NCBI RefSeq assembly: GCF_001875325.1
Contig: NZ_MDDC01000021.1
Span: 1-35,296 of the forward strand
DNA: 35,296 nt
Origin: Neomoorella thermoacetica
Lineage (GTDB): Bacteria > Bacillota > DSM-521 > Neomoorellales > Neomoorellaceae
Direction: 5' to 3'
This document shows, piece after piece, positions 8,854-16,618 of the stretch; the first letter of the stretch is position 1, and each line of letters opens with the position of its first letter. The notes under the pieces were generated by a model, which saw nothing but the letters and a program-made list of their open reading frames with translations, was not told where the DNA came from and ran no database searches. The translations under genes were made by a program, and so were the position numbers.

Positions 8854-9654
8854 TCAACGCGGGGTAAGGTCCAGACGATAACTATCCGGACCTTCCCTTC
8901 CCGTACGGCGTGAACGCCACATGAAGTAATACGCCAGGATAAGGATAGGGGGCGTGGTAACCTGGGTCAGGGTAAAGAAACCCAGCCCCCAGTGGGGAAC
9001 GACATAACCCAGAATGGAGAGGGGATTATCCCGGACTGACTCCTCGATCAACGCGCGCAGGATCTGGTGATAAAAGATGAAGGACCAGAACTGGTAACCC
9101 GGCGGGGGGTTCTTACTCTGGACGTAAAAGTAACGGGCCAGCAGGATCAAGCCGATGGCCGAACCGATTAACTGAGCCGGCCAGCGACCAAACCAGAAAT
9201 CTGTCGGCCTGCCCAGGACCTCCTGGTTAAAGATATTGGCGATCCGCACTAGAAAGTAACCGAAGGCCAGGCCCGGTATAACCATATCCGCCAGCTGGTT
9301 GACGTCGACCCTCTTACTGCGGGCGTAAAGCCACCCTGACAGGAATCCTCCCAGGAGACCACCGTGCCAGGAAAGGCCCCCTTCATAGATCTTTAGAATC
9401 TGCAAGCGGTCCGTCAGGAACCAGCCCGGGTAGTTGGCCAGGACAAATACCAGCCTGGCCCCGATAACGCCGGATATAATGACGATAATGGCCAGGTTGA
9501 GGATAAAGTCTTCGTCCAGGCCCCGCCGCAGGCCCTCCCGGTAGAGGTACCAGGACCCAACCAGGAAGGAAAGGGCCATAAAGATGCCGTACCAGCGGAC
9601 CGCCAGGGGTCCCAGGTGAAAGGCTATGGGATTTAGATCAACTAGCAAATTCAT
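8854..9654 (-). CDS. lgt: Prolipoprotein diacylglyceryl transferase
   Basis: A 266-residue, seven-segment inner-membrane enzyme that transfers diacylglyceryl from phosphatidylglycerol to the lipobox cysteine of prolipoproteins; at least two such lipoproteins are encoded in this window. The hallmark GGLSWHGGLLGG lies near residue 97, and the conserved Arg/Asn segment appears as VRIANIFNQEVLG. The usual HPTQLYE motif is changed to RWPAQLIGS, so the sequence diverges around that segment, and a second copy elsewhere in the genome is possible. Length is typical. The gene is convergent with the amidohydrolase and follows a cytosine-deaminase-like gene by 70 bases on the same strand. Confidence 0.93.
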   Translation of the reverse strand: MNLLVDLNPIAFHLGPLAVRWYGIFMALSFLVGSWYLYREGLRRGLDEDFILNLAIIVIISGVIGARLVFVLANYPGWFLTDRLQILKIYEGGLSWHGGLLGGFLSGWLYARSKRVDVNQLADMVIPGLAFGYFLVRIANIFNQEVLGRPTDFWFGRWPAQLIGSAIGLILLARYFYVQSKNPPPGYQFWSFIFYHQILRALIEESVRDNPLSILGYVVPHWGLGFFTLTQVTTPPILILAYYFMWRSRRTGREGPDSYRLDLTPR

Positions 9655-9724
9655 TCCCCCAGGACTAAAAAAATGGGACTGGCTACCTAGTAGTATACCC
9701 GTTGCTTCTTACCGGTGCAACCTT

Positions 9725-10948
9725 TTAGATAATAATATCTGTTTTTTTATCATTGCGCACTGCCACCCGGCCGCCTCTAATGACGCAGACCTTCTCCACC
9801 TGGCCAATAATCGCCCCGGCCGGGGTGGTGGCATCCAGGAGGACCAGATCGGCCCTGGCGCCTACCTTGATGCCGTAATCCTGCAATCCCAGGGCAGCAG
9901 CGGCGTTATAGGTGCCCATCATCATGACCTGTTCGAGCTCCGCCGGTGTGCCCATCTGCAATACCTGGGCGGTGATCAGGCCTTCTTCCAGCATGTTGGC
10001 ATTACCGAAGGGCCGGAAGGCATCGCGGATGTTGTCGGAGGCGTAGGCGACATTGACGCCGGCGGCCTGGAGTTCCCGTACCCGGGTCACCCCCCGGCGG
10101 ACCAGTCCTCTATCGTTACGGCCCATCAGGTAGAGGTTGCAGGAAGGTAAGGTAATGATACTCAGGCCGGCCTCCTTGACGGCTGCTATGGTACGGCCGG
10201 CAGTAGCATCATCAACCGCCGCCAGGCCACAGCAGTGGCCGGCCACCACCCGGCCCTGGTAACCTGCCTGGATAGTCTTGCTGGCTATATACTCCAGGGA
10301 AGCAACCGAGGGGGCGTCAGTCTCGTCGACGTGCAGGTCAATGGGGACATCGTATTTGCCGGCCAGTTCGAAGATATAGTCCACCCATTGTTGCATGCCC
10401 GGCGAGAGATAGGGTGCCCCGCCCAGGCCGTCTACTCCCAGGCGCAGGGCTTCCTCCAGGAGCTCCTTTAAGGGCGGCGCCGGTTCCGGCTCCGGGCCGC
10501 TGAACATGGCAAACACCTGGAGGTCAACCTTACTGCCAAACTCTTCCCTCAATTCCAGGGCAGCCTCAATGCCCCGCAGGCCCAGGTTCTCACTGACGGT
10601 GATGTGGGTGCGCATGGCTGTGGTACCATGGCGCAGGGCCATCCGCAGTACCTGGCGGCCCCTGGCCAGCAGGTCGTTTTTATCTATATCTTTACTCCGG
10701 CGCTGGAAGTCTTCGATGGCCTCTTCCAGGGAACCGGCGCCACCGTCCGTCGCCGTCAGGGCCTTATCCAGATGGGTATGGGCGTCGACAAAGGCCGGTA
10801 TCAGAAGCCTGCCGGAGGCATCCACCATCTGCCGGGCCGACCCGGCCACATTACTGCCGGCAGCAACAATATGTCCATCCTTAATGGCTATATCCACCGT
10901 ACCCTGGCCGTCCATGAGCCTTGCTCTTCTGATTAGCAAATCATTCAT
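9725..10948 (-). CDS. Cytosine deaminase-like amidohydrolase
   Basis: A 407-residue amidohydrolase of the CodA/AtzC branch, expected to hydrolyse an amino or amide group on a pyrimidine or triazine-like ring. VDAHTHLDKA supplies the first metal histidines near residue 57, DLHVDETD and VAGHCCG supply the next two, and the late aspartate lies in YASDN. The block around RRGVTRVRELQAAGVNV and PFGNANML closely resembles CodA. The open frame extends ten codons upstream, but AGGGAG at 10955-10960 sits six bases before the ATG at 10948, which I take as the start. The substrate is not certain. Confidence 0.85.
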   Translation of the reverse strand: MNDLLIRRARLMDGQGTVDIAIKDGHIVAAGSNVAGSARQMVDASGRLLIPAFVDAHTHLDKALTATDGGAGSLEEAIEDFQRRSKDIDKNDLLARGRQVLRMALRHGTTAMRTHITVSENLGLRGIEAALELREEFGSKVDLQVFAMFSGPEPEPAPPLKELLEEALRLGVDGLGGAPYLSPGMQQWVDYIFELAGKYDVPIDLHVDETDAPSVASLEYIASKTIQAGYQGRVVAGHCCGLAAVDDATAGRTIAAVKEAGLSIITLPSCNLYLMGRNDRGLVRRGVTRVRELQAAGVNVAYASDNIRDAFRPFGNANMLEEGLITAQVLQMGTPAELEQVMMMGTYNAAAALGLQDYGIKVGARADLVLLDATTPAGAIIGQVEKVCVIRGGRVAVRNDKKTDIII

Positions 10949-11127
10949 TTTTATCTCCCTTCCCGTGAATTGCATCATTATATTTTTTATTTAATCTTAA
11001 TTAACTCTAAATCTATCCTACCACAGGACAAATTAAAGGTCAATTTAATATAGATTTAACAAGGATTTTGGCTCTTTATGCCGAATATGCTAGATAATTT
11101 GGTAAAACATGGTCTAAGAAAGGCGGT

Positions 11128-11961
11128 ATGTTCTTGGATCTCAATCTGATCCTGGGCCTGTTGATAGGTTTTGGCTCCCTGATTGCAGCCTTCATCCTGG
11201 AGGGAGGCAGTCCCGGGGCATTGCTGGCCATTACGGCGGCCATGATTGTTTTCGGCGGGACTATAGGTGCTACCCTTATCGGCTTGCGCCGGGAAGAGGT
11301 CCTTAATATCCCCAGGCTATTGAAGGTCGCCTTCCGGGAAAAACCCCTGGACTTAAATGAAACAATCAACGCCATCGTCAACTACGCCGTACTGGCCCGC
11401 AAAGAGGGTTTCGTCCGGCTGGAAAAAGAACTCGCCGGTGTTAAAGACAATTTTCTCCGCACCGCCCTGCAACTGGTGGTGGACGGCACCGACCCCGAGC
11501 AGACCCGTAACATCCTGGAGCAATACATCTATGCAACCAGCGAGCGCCATCACAGCGGTATCAGCCTTTTTGAGGCCGCCGGCGGTTACGCCCCGACCAT
11601 GGGCATCATCGGCACCGTCATGGGATTGGTCCACGTCCTCAGCAACCTGAGTACCCCCGATAAGCTGGGGCCGTCTATTGCCATGGCCTTTATTGCCACC
11701 CTGTACGGCGTCTCTTCGGCCAACCTGTTGTGGTTGCCCATTGCCACCAAACTCAAAAATAAAGACGCCCGGGAGCGCCTGTACCAGGAGATGATCCTGG
11801 AGGGCGTCCTGGCCCTCCAGGCCGGCAAGAACCCCACCCTAATCCGCAACACCCTGGCGGCCTTCCTGGCCCCGGGTAAGGAACGGGAAGGTTGGAGCCG
11901 GGAAGCCAGGGAGGTGAATACCGGTGCCAGGCCGCAGGGGAGGGCACGCCAGCAAGGATAA
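11128..11961 (+). CDS. motA: Flagellar motor stator protein MotA
   Basis: A 277-residue MotA/TolQ/ExbB-type proton (or sodium) channel subunit. It has two N-terminal membrane segments, a cytoplasmic region with the charged ARKEGFVRLEKEL stretch that faces the rotor, then two more membrane segments. The GYAPTMGIIGTVMGL motif carries the essential proline of helix 3. A GGCGG-type ribosome site precedes the ATG. It overlaps motB by 38 bases, so the stator subunits are translationally linked. A weak TTGGCT/TAGATA promoter with a 17-base spacer lies at 11068-11096. No other flagellar genes adjoin it except possibly the distant FapA-like gene. Confidence 0.93.
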   Translation: MFLDLNLILGLLIGFGSLIAAFILEGGSPGALLAITAAMIVFGGTIGATLIGLRREEVLNIPRLLKVAFREKPLDLNETINAIVNYAVLARKEGFVRLEKELAGVKDNFLRTALQLVVDGTDPEQTRNILEQYIYATSERHHSGISLFEAAGGYAPTMGIIGTVMGLVHVLSNLSTPDKLGPSIAMAFIATLYGVSSANLLWLPIATKLKNKDARERLYQEMILEGVLALQAGKNPTLIRNTLAAFLAPGKEREGWSREAREVNTGARPQGRARQQG

Positions 11962-12691
11962 CCATGAGCGCTGGCTGTTGACCTATTCCGACTTGATTAC
12001 CCTGTTGATGATCTTCTTTGTGGTCATGTATGCCATTAGCGATACCAACGCCCAGAAAATGGCCGCGCTGGCCAATTCCCTGGCTCAAACCCTTACCGGC
12101 GCCCCGGCGACTGGAATCTTAACGTCCGCAGGCCTGCCCTCTATAGTACCCGGCATCGCCCCGGCACCGGGCCAGGGGGCAACCGGCGACCAGGGGGATG
12201 AAGGAGCCGAACTGGTCAGGGCCAGGGCGGAACTCCAGCAGTATATCCAGCAGGAAGGCCTGGAGGGCCAGGTGACCCTCGAGACCGAGGAACGGGGCCT
12301 GGTGATCAGTGTGGCCGATGCCGTCCTCTTCCCCAAGGGTTCCGCCGATTTAACCCCCGAAGCCCGGGCCCTCCTGCGCCAGGTCGGCCGGGCCCTGGCC
12401 CGCTTACCCAATTTTTTACGGGTGGAAGGCCACACTGATAATCTCCCGATCAACACCCCGGCCTTCCCATCCAACTGGGAACTCTCCACGGCCCGGGCCA
12501 CCAACGTGGTCAAGGTTTTAATCAGCGAAGCCGGTATCAAACCCGGGCGCCTTTCGGCCACCGGCTACGGAGAATATCGCCCGGTGGCCCCCAATAATAG
12601 CGAAGCTGATATGGCCCGCAACCGCCGGGTGGATATCGTCGTCCTCAAGGAAGCCTATAACATCACCGAACCCCAAAAGGGTGATAAATGA
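11924..12691 (+). CDS. motB: Flagellar motor stator protein MotB
   Basis: A 255-residue partner of MotA. A short basic N-terminus leads to one membrane segment whose TYSDLITLLM motif contains the ion-carrying Asp23. A low-complexity linker follows, then an OmpA-like peptidoglycan-binding domain at about 125-245 (VEGHTDNLPI, NWELSTARA, NRRVDI). The start is GTG at 11924 inside motA, with AGGGAGGTGA eight bases upstream. Tyr at the position before Ser-Asp and the general sequence do not by themselves settle proton versus sodium use. Confidence 0.94.
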   Translation: MPGRRGGHASKDNHERWLLTYSDLITLLMIFFVVMYAISDTNAQKMAALANSLAQTLTGAPATGILTSAGLPSIVPGIAPAPGQGATGDQGDEGAELVRARAELQQYIQQEGLEGQVTLETEERGLVISVADAVLFPKGSADLTPEARALLRQVGRALARLPNFLRVEGHTDNLPINTPAFPSNWELSTARATNVVKVLISEAGIKPGRLSATGYGEYRPVAPNNSEADMARNRRVDIVVLKEAYNITEPQKGDK

Positions 12692-12697
12692 TAAAAG

Positions 12698-12721
12698 AGC
12701 GCCAGGTGAAAACCCGGCGCT
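12698..12721 (-). terminator. Shared terminator between motB and eam
   Basis: An imperfect stem AGCGCC/GGCGCT encloses a GGT/ACC inner stem with a GAAA-type loop on the plus strand. On the minus strand it is followed by CTTTTATC, 20 bases after the aminomutase stop. It lies seven bases past the motB stop and can act on both strands. Confidence 0.75.
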
Positions 12722-12740
12722 TCTATTCTCCTGCTATTTT

Positions 12741-14018
12741 TCAGGCCTGTTCCTTCTGGCGTCCCAGGTTGGGGTAAAAAATGATTCGTTTTTCCCACGT
12801 CCGCAGGACCACCTGGTGATCATTACGGGCGACTACATACTGCGGCAAGATGGGGGTCTTGCCCAGGCCGTGGGGGGCATTGATTATATAGGTAGGCACG
12901 GCCAGGCCGGAGGTATAGCCCCGGAGCTTATCCATAATCTCCACGCCCTCATCAATGGAGGTAATAAAGTGGGTGGTGCCCTTCACAGGCTTGGCGTGGA
13001 AGATATAGTAGGGCCGTACCCTTATTTTCAAGAGTTCCTGGTTTAATTTACGCATCACAAAGGGCCGGTCATTGACGCCCCTGAGTAAAACCGCCTGGTT
13101 GCCGAGAACCACCCCGGCCTGGACCAGGCGATCACAGGCTTCTTTGGCGGCCGCGGTAACCTCCCGGGGGTGGTTGAACTGGGTATTGAGATAGATGGGC
13201 GGGTGCTCGGCCAGAACCCGGCACAGCTCAGGGGTAATCCGCTGGGGCAAAGTTACCGGCACCCTGGTCCCCAGACGCTTAATTTCTACGTGGGGGATAT
13301 TATCGAGTTCTGTTAACAACCAGTCGATCATGGCATCGCTGAGCATCAGGGCGTCACCGCCAGTAATCAGGACATCGCGGATCTCTTCATTCTGGCGGAT
13401 ATACTGGAGGGCCTGCTCCAGTTCCCGGCGGCAGCGACTGCGGTCTACTTCTCCGATATTGCGCCGCCGCTGGCAGTGACGACAGTACATGGCGCACTGG
13501 TTGGTTACGTTAATAATCAAACGATCCGGATAACGGCGGGTAATAGCCGGCGCCGGGGAAGTCAGCTCTTCATCCATGGGGTCCAGGACGCCCAGGTTAT
13601 CCTCCAGTTCGGCGGCACCGGGTAGAGCCTGGCGCCGGATGGGGCAATCGGGTTCAGGTCCCATCAGGCTCAGGTAGTAGGGAGAAACCGCCCAGCGATA
13701 GGTACGTTCTACCTTTAGTATGGCTTCTTTTTCAGCTTCTGTCAGGGGAATCAGTTCCGCCAGGGTTGCCACCGAGGTGATACGGTGGGTCAACTGCCAG
13801 CGCCAGTCCTGCCACTCGGCTTCCCCGGCGCCAAAGTAAGCCAGGATGCGTTGCTTGCTGGCTTCGATCTCCGCTGCCGCCTCCAGGCCGCTGGGTATCT
13901 TCTCCCTTTCGTCCAGGTAATCGACAATCCTGGCCTTCAATTCGGCTGCCCGTTCAAGAGCAATTTCCCTTTTGGCTTCCCTTCCCATCAACCTGCCTTT
14001 CTCCGGGTAAATACTCAT
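12741..14018 (-). CDS. eam: Glutamate 2,3-aminomutase (radical SAM, KamA family)
   Basis: A 425-residue PLP- and SAM-dependent radical aminomutase. The CxxxCxxC cluster motif is Cys175, Cys179, Cys182, and the PLP lysine is Lys387 in GLGKTP. In lysine 2,3-aminomutase two aspartates (Asp293 and Asp330, Clostridium numbering) hold the side-chain amine of lysine. Here the aligned residues are Lys343 (HAKPVKG) and Asn380 (IINAPHG). To my knowledge, C. difficile glutamate 2,3-aminomutase has the same Lys/Asn pair at the same 37-residue spacing. The predicted reaction is therefore L-glutamate to beta-glutamate, a compatible solute. The ATG follows AAGGAGGA. A c-di-AMP riboswitch and terminator precede it. 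Lysine specificity is unlikely but untested. Confidence 0.87.
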   Translation of the reverse strand: MSIYPEKGRLMGREAKREIALERAAELKARIVDYLDEREKIPSGLEAAAEIEASKQRILAYFGAGEAEWQDWRWQLTHRITSVATLAELIPLTEAEKEAILKVERTYRWAVSPYYLSLMGPEPDCPIRRQALPGAAELEDNLGVLDPMDEELTSPAPAITRRYPDRLIINVTNQCAMYCRHCQRRRNIGEVDRSRCRRELEQALQYIRQNEEIRDVLITGGDALMLSDAMIDWLLTELDNIPHVEIKRLGTRVPVTLPQRITPELCRVLAEHPPIYLNTQFNHPREVTAAAKEACDRLVQAGVVLGNQAVLLRGVNDRPFVMRKLNQELLKIRVRPYYIFHAKPVKGTTHFITSIDEGVEIMDKLRGYTSGLAVPTYIINAPHGLGKTPILPQYVVARNDHQVVLRTWEKRIIFYPNLGRQKEQA

Positions 14019-14041
14019 TACACTATTCCTCCTTCCTGAGG

Positions 14042-14070
14042 GTAAAATAAATCCCCGGCGTGAACCGGGG
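14042..14070 (-). terminator. Riboswitch-controlled terminator upstream of eam
   Basis: On the minus strand CCCCGG/CCGGGG with a six-base loop is followed by ATTTATTTT, between the c-di-AMP aptamer and the ribosome site of eam. The position is that of a riboswitch expression platform; ligand binding is expected to favour termination, as for other ydaO-type switches. Confidence 0.85.
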
Positions 14071-14087
14071 TTTTGCTGGCATAGAAA

Positions 14088-14226
14088 ACTAAAGGTATTA
14101 CACCTCTCCTTTCTACGCTTACGAAGTTAGCTGCCGGGTTCGGGTCGAAAGTTAACCCTACCTTGAAAAAGGATTCACCCCCTGAGGTGGTTCCCCCGTT
14201 CCCTATTCAGGGATTCAGCGCTCGCT
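14088..14226 (-). ncRNA. Cyclic di-AMP riboswitch (ydaO/yuaA type)
   Basis: Read on the minus strand the leader contains the hallmark conserved blocks of the ydaO class in order: CGCTGAATCC, GGGAACGGGGGAACCACC, GGGGTGAATCC, AGGGTTAAC, then CGACCCGAACCCGGCAGCTAA and TTCGTAAGCGTAGAAA-like 3' segments. The two GGGTGAATCC-type repeats give the pseudo-twofold aptamer. These blocks are near identical to the consensus I know. The class is normally an OFF switch for osmotic, potassium and cell-wall genes, which matches an osmolyte-synthesis gene downstream. Confidence 0.93.
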
Positions 14227-14244
14227 TATTAATTTTTCTTTATG

Positions 14245-14274
14245 ATTCTAACATAAATGATAAGCCTCTGTCAA
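14245..14274 (-). promoter_or_regulatory. SigmaA promoter of the c-di-AMP riboswitch/eam unit
   Basis: On the minus strand TTGACA (14269-14274) and TAGAAT (14245-14250) are 18 bases apart, about 20 bases before the aptamer. The -35 hexamer abuts the dedA stop codon, so eam is transcribed separately from the upstream operon even though both run on the same strand. Confidence 0.82.
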
Positions 14275-14877
14275 TCAGGCAAGTTCCTTGCCCCGGCACC
14301 AGCGCCGCCAGCAATAATAAACAGAAATGGTGGTAATAGCCAATACCGCCAGGATCAACAGGGCATCCATCCACCAGGTGGCGTACCGGCGGTAAACCTG
14401 CCACCACCCCAGAAGGTAATGGGTGCCCTTCCAACTGGCATACTGCCAGGCCAAGGTCCAGGTAAAGGCACCCAGAGTAGAATACAGGGCATAGATTCCG
14501 GTCTCCATCCCAACCACCCCGGCAGCCAGGATGGTGGGCGTGCGGATAGGGCCAAACCAGCGGGCCAGGATAATTACCGCAGCCCCGTAACGGGCCAGCC
14601 AGTAACGAGCGGTTGTCATGCCTTCTTCACCCCATCCCCGGTGCAGGAGGCGTTCAATCAGCCCGCGACCGGGCCTGGCTCCCAGCCAGTAACCGACCAG
14701 GTTCCCCAGGAGGTTGCCTGCAGTCCCGACCAGCACCGCTCCCCAGAAGCTCATTTCGCCCCGTTCAATCAAATAGCCGGCAGCCAGGAAGGCCGGTTCA
14801 AAGGGTACACCCGGTAAACCCGTTCCCTCAATAGCCAGAAGGCCGAAAAGAGCCAGGTAAGCATGGAGGGCCGTCAA
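14275..14877 (-). CDS. DedA/VTT-family membrane protein
   Basis: A 200-residue polytopic membrane protein of the DedA (VTT/SNARE-associated) family, whose members flip undecaprenyl phosphate or phospholipids and support envelope homeostasis. The EGTGLPGVPFEPAF segment near residue 17 and the AGNLLGNLVGYWLGARPGR segment are characteristic re-entrant motifs; FGPIRTP follows. The start is TTG at 14877, overlapping the psd stop codon by four bases (TTGA), with GGGGTGAT just upstream. It is the last gene of the four-gene overlapping operon. A lipid-transport role beside a phosphatidylserine decarboxylase is plausible, but the lipid is unknown. Confidence 0.85.
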   Translation of the reverse strand: MTALHAYLALFGLLAIEGTGLPGVPFEPAFLAAGYLIERGEMSFWGAVLVGTAGNLLGNLVGYWLGARPGRGLIERLLHRGWGEEGMTTARYWLARYGAAVIILARWFGPIRTPTILAAGVVGMETGIYALYSTLGAFTWTLAWQYASWKGTHYLLGWWQVYRRYATWWMDALLILAVLAITTISVYYCWRRWCRGKELA

Positions 14878-15638
14878 GGCATCACCCCGCCCGGGGGCCG
14901 GTAGCGAGCCACCACCGTGCGGGCGCCGTATACCTGCTGTCCCACCCGGACGGCAAACTCAACGCCCTCGCTAAAGATAACCAGATCCACCTGGGAACCC
15001 CGCTCGATAAATGACACCTTCTGACCGCGGTCGACTACCTGGCCCGGCCTGATGAAACTATTTATCTTGTTGACAAATTTATCGGCTATCTCCACCATAG
15101 CTATCTTAATGCCCTCACCCTCCAGGAAGATGGTCAAGCGCTCATTCACCAGGCGGTAGCGGTGGCTGAAGAGATCCACCGCCCGCCGGAAGTAGGTCAA
15201 GCGGATGTATTCCCAGAGATCCACCATAGGCAGGTTAACCCTGGCCCGGGTATGGACCATATCCTCCACCTTACCGGCAATGGGGGCGTAATTAAAGTGG
15301 ACATCCAGGGGCGACATATAAATCCCCAGGATCCAGCCCCGGTCGCCACGGCCAGGGGCTTTCATTATTTCCCGGACAGGGATGGCCTGGCCCAGCTTTT
15401 CAACAACTACCTCGCCGTTACGGAAGGGCTTGATATAGACTACCTTGCCGTCGGCGGGAGCCAGGATGGTGCCCGCTTCTGCCGGCGGCACCCGTACCGG
15501 GTCGCGGTAGAACCACACCCGGCGCAAAAACCACATAATGGCGGCGACAACGGCCGCCAGGAGGAGAAAGAGCTTTAAAAGTTTCAAACCTACAGAGAGC
15601 ACGGGCAAGATTGCCAGGACCGCGGGGAAAGTTACCAT
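14874..15638 (-). CDS. psd: Phosphatidylserine decarboxylase
   Basis: A 254-residue proenzyme that would decarboxylate phosphatidylserine to phosphatidylethanolamine. It has one or two N-terminal membrane segments (about 5-36) and then the PSD core: LAPADGKV with Asp63, SPLDVHFN with His114, and the self-cleavage site Gly214-Ser215 in ERGSQVDLVI. Cleavage there would give the pyruvoyl prosthetic group. The motif is RGSQ rather than the usual LGST, as in shorter PSD forms. The start overlaps the end of the GCS2 gene by seven bases and the stop overlaps dedA. An archaetidylserine-type or other phosphoserine lipid substrate cannot be excluded. Confidence 0.87.
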   Translation of the reverse strand: MVTFPAVLAILPVLSVGLKLLKLFLLLAAVVAAIMWFLRRVWFYRDPVRVPPAEAGTILAPADGKVVYIKPFRNGEVVVEKLGQAIPVREIMKAPGRGDRGWILGIYMSPLDVHFNYAPIAGKVEDMVHTRARVNLPMVDLWEYIRLTYFRRAVDLFSHRYRLVNERLTIFLEGEGIKIAMVEIADKFVNKINSFIRPGQVVDRGQKVSFIERGSQVDLVIFSEGVEFAVRVGQQVYGARTVVARYRPPGGVMP

Positions 15639-16618
15639 TCTGATAACACCTTCTTTATACTATAGGGCATCCTGGGTAAATAATAACCGCAAAACCCGGC
15701 CAGCATCAAGGGCCAGCGGACGCGCATCGGTTTCAGGGGGCGGGGTTGAAGGATGCCGTTGCGGTAGGCGTTATCCAGGGCCGTATAGGCGGCCAGGGTC
15801 CCTTGCTCCATCCAGAGCCGGCCCAGGGCATCTGCCGGGGTTTGCCGGAAGTACACTTCCGGAACCGGCAAGAGCCTGGAGAGCTCCCGGTAAACCGGCT
15901 GTAGTTCCTGGATGTAACCCTCCAGGGCCACCTGCCGGCGCAGGCGATTGTAGGTTTCTATATTCCCTGGATAATCTACCCCAGCCTCCAGGACAGCCCG
16001 GATACACTCCAGCAAGATGCGGATGCGCTCCAGGTCCCATACCGGGTCAAAAACCCGGATTTCCAGGGTCCCCAGCCGCTTGGACTCGATGAGGTCCTGA
16101 AAGCGGTAAAGCCTGTCCTCCCGCAGCGGCCCGATGGCAAAGGCTTCTGCCCAGCGGTAGGATTGGCCGTAGCGCCTGCTGCCGGCTATGGGTGAGTTGA
16201 TTACCAGCAGGGCCAGGAGGGGTAAAAAGTAGACCAGATTGCGGTAGGCCCGTTCCCGGTCGGGAAACCCGCTGACATGGACGTGCATGCCGCAGATATT
16301 GGTGGGGGCGACCTGGTCAAATAGGTGGCCAACCGGGACAATGAGCCCCTGGCACACGGCGGCGAGCTCCCGGCGCCGGCGGCGCAGGTCGGCGACGAGG
16401 TCCCTGGTATCCGGGAAAACCCCGGTAGAAATTTCAATACCGCTCATGAGGCCCCAGCGCAGGTCCTTACCGCGGTTGAAGTTACAGGCGGTATGGGTAT
16501 AGTAGTAGCCCGGGTCAAGCCAGAGCAACCGGGCCAGGTAGTAGAGGGACTGGAGGGTGGGTTTGTCGGGTTCGGTTATAAAGACCTCTTCTTCCAGGCC
16601 AAAACGCAGGGGCGTCAT
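15632..16618 (-). CDS. GCS2-family carboxylate-amine ligase (glutamate-cysteine ligase-like)
   Basis: A 328-residue protein of the glutamate-cysteine ligase 2/YbdK family, ATP-dependent enzymes that form an amide bond between a carboxylate (often glutamate) and an amine. FGLEEEVFI at residues 6-14 supplies the metal-binding glutamates, and CGMHVHVS near 112 and the TLEIRVFDP segment are further family hallmarks. Its ATG overlaps the stop codon of the glycosyltransferase/deacetylase gene (TAATG), and its end overlaps psd, so it belongs to that pathway rather than to a glutathione route; no glutathione synthetase is nearby. The amine acceptor is unknown; a sugar or lipid amine is an inference from the neighbours. 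Confidence 0.8.
   Translation of the reverse strand: MTPLRFGLEEEVFITEPDKPTLQSLYYLARLLWLDPGYYYTHTACNFNRGKDLRWGLMSGIEISTGVFPDTRDLVADLRRRRRELAAVCQGLIVPVGHLFDQVAPTNICGMHVHVSGFPDRERAYRNLVYFLPLLALLVINSPIAGSRRYGQSYRWAEAFAIGPLREDRLYRFQDLIESKRLGTLEIRVFDPVWDLERIRILLECIRAVLEAGVDYPGNIETYNRLRRQVALEGYIQELQPVYRELSRLLPVPEVYFRQTPADALGRLWMEQGTLAAYTALDNAYRNGILQPRPLKPMRVRWPLMLAGFCGYYLPRMPYSIKKVLSEW

Noticed and set aside
11046-11100. Sigma28-type promoter for motAB
   Set aside because: A GCCGAATAT element resembles the -10 with an extra base, but no TAAA lies at the right distance; only a weak sigmaA-like pair is visible.
12741-14018. Lysine 2,3-aminomutase
   Set aside because: Both lysine-binding aspartates are replaced (Lys343 and Asn380), in the pattern expected for the glutamate enzyme. 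No lysine-fermentation genes are nearby.
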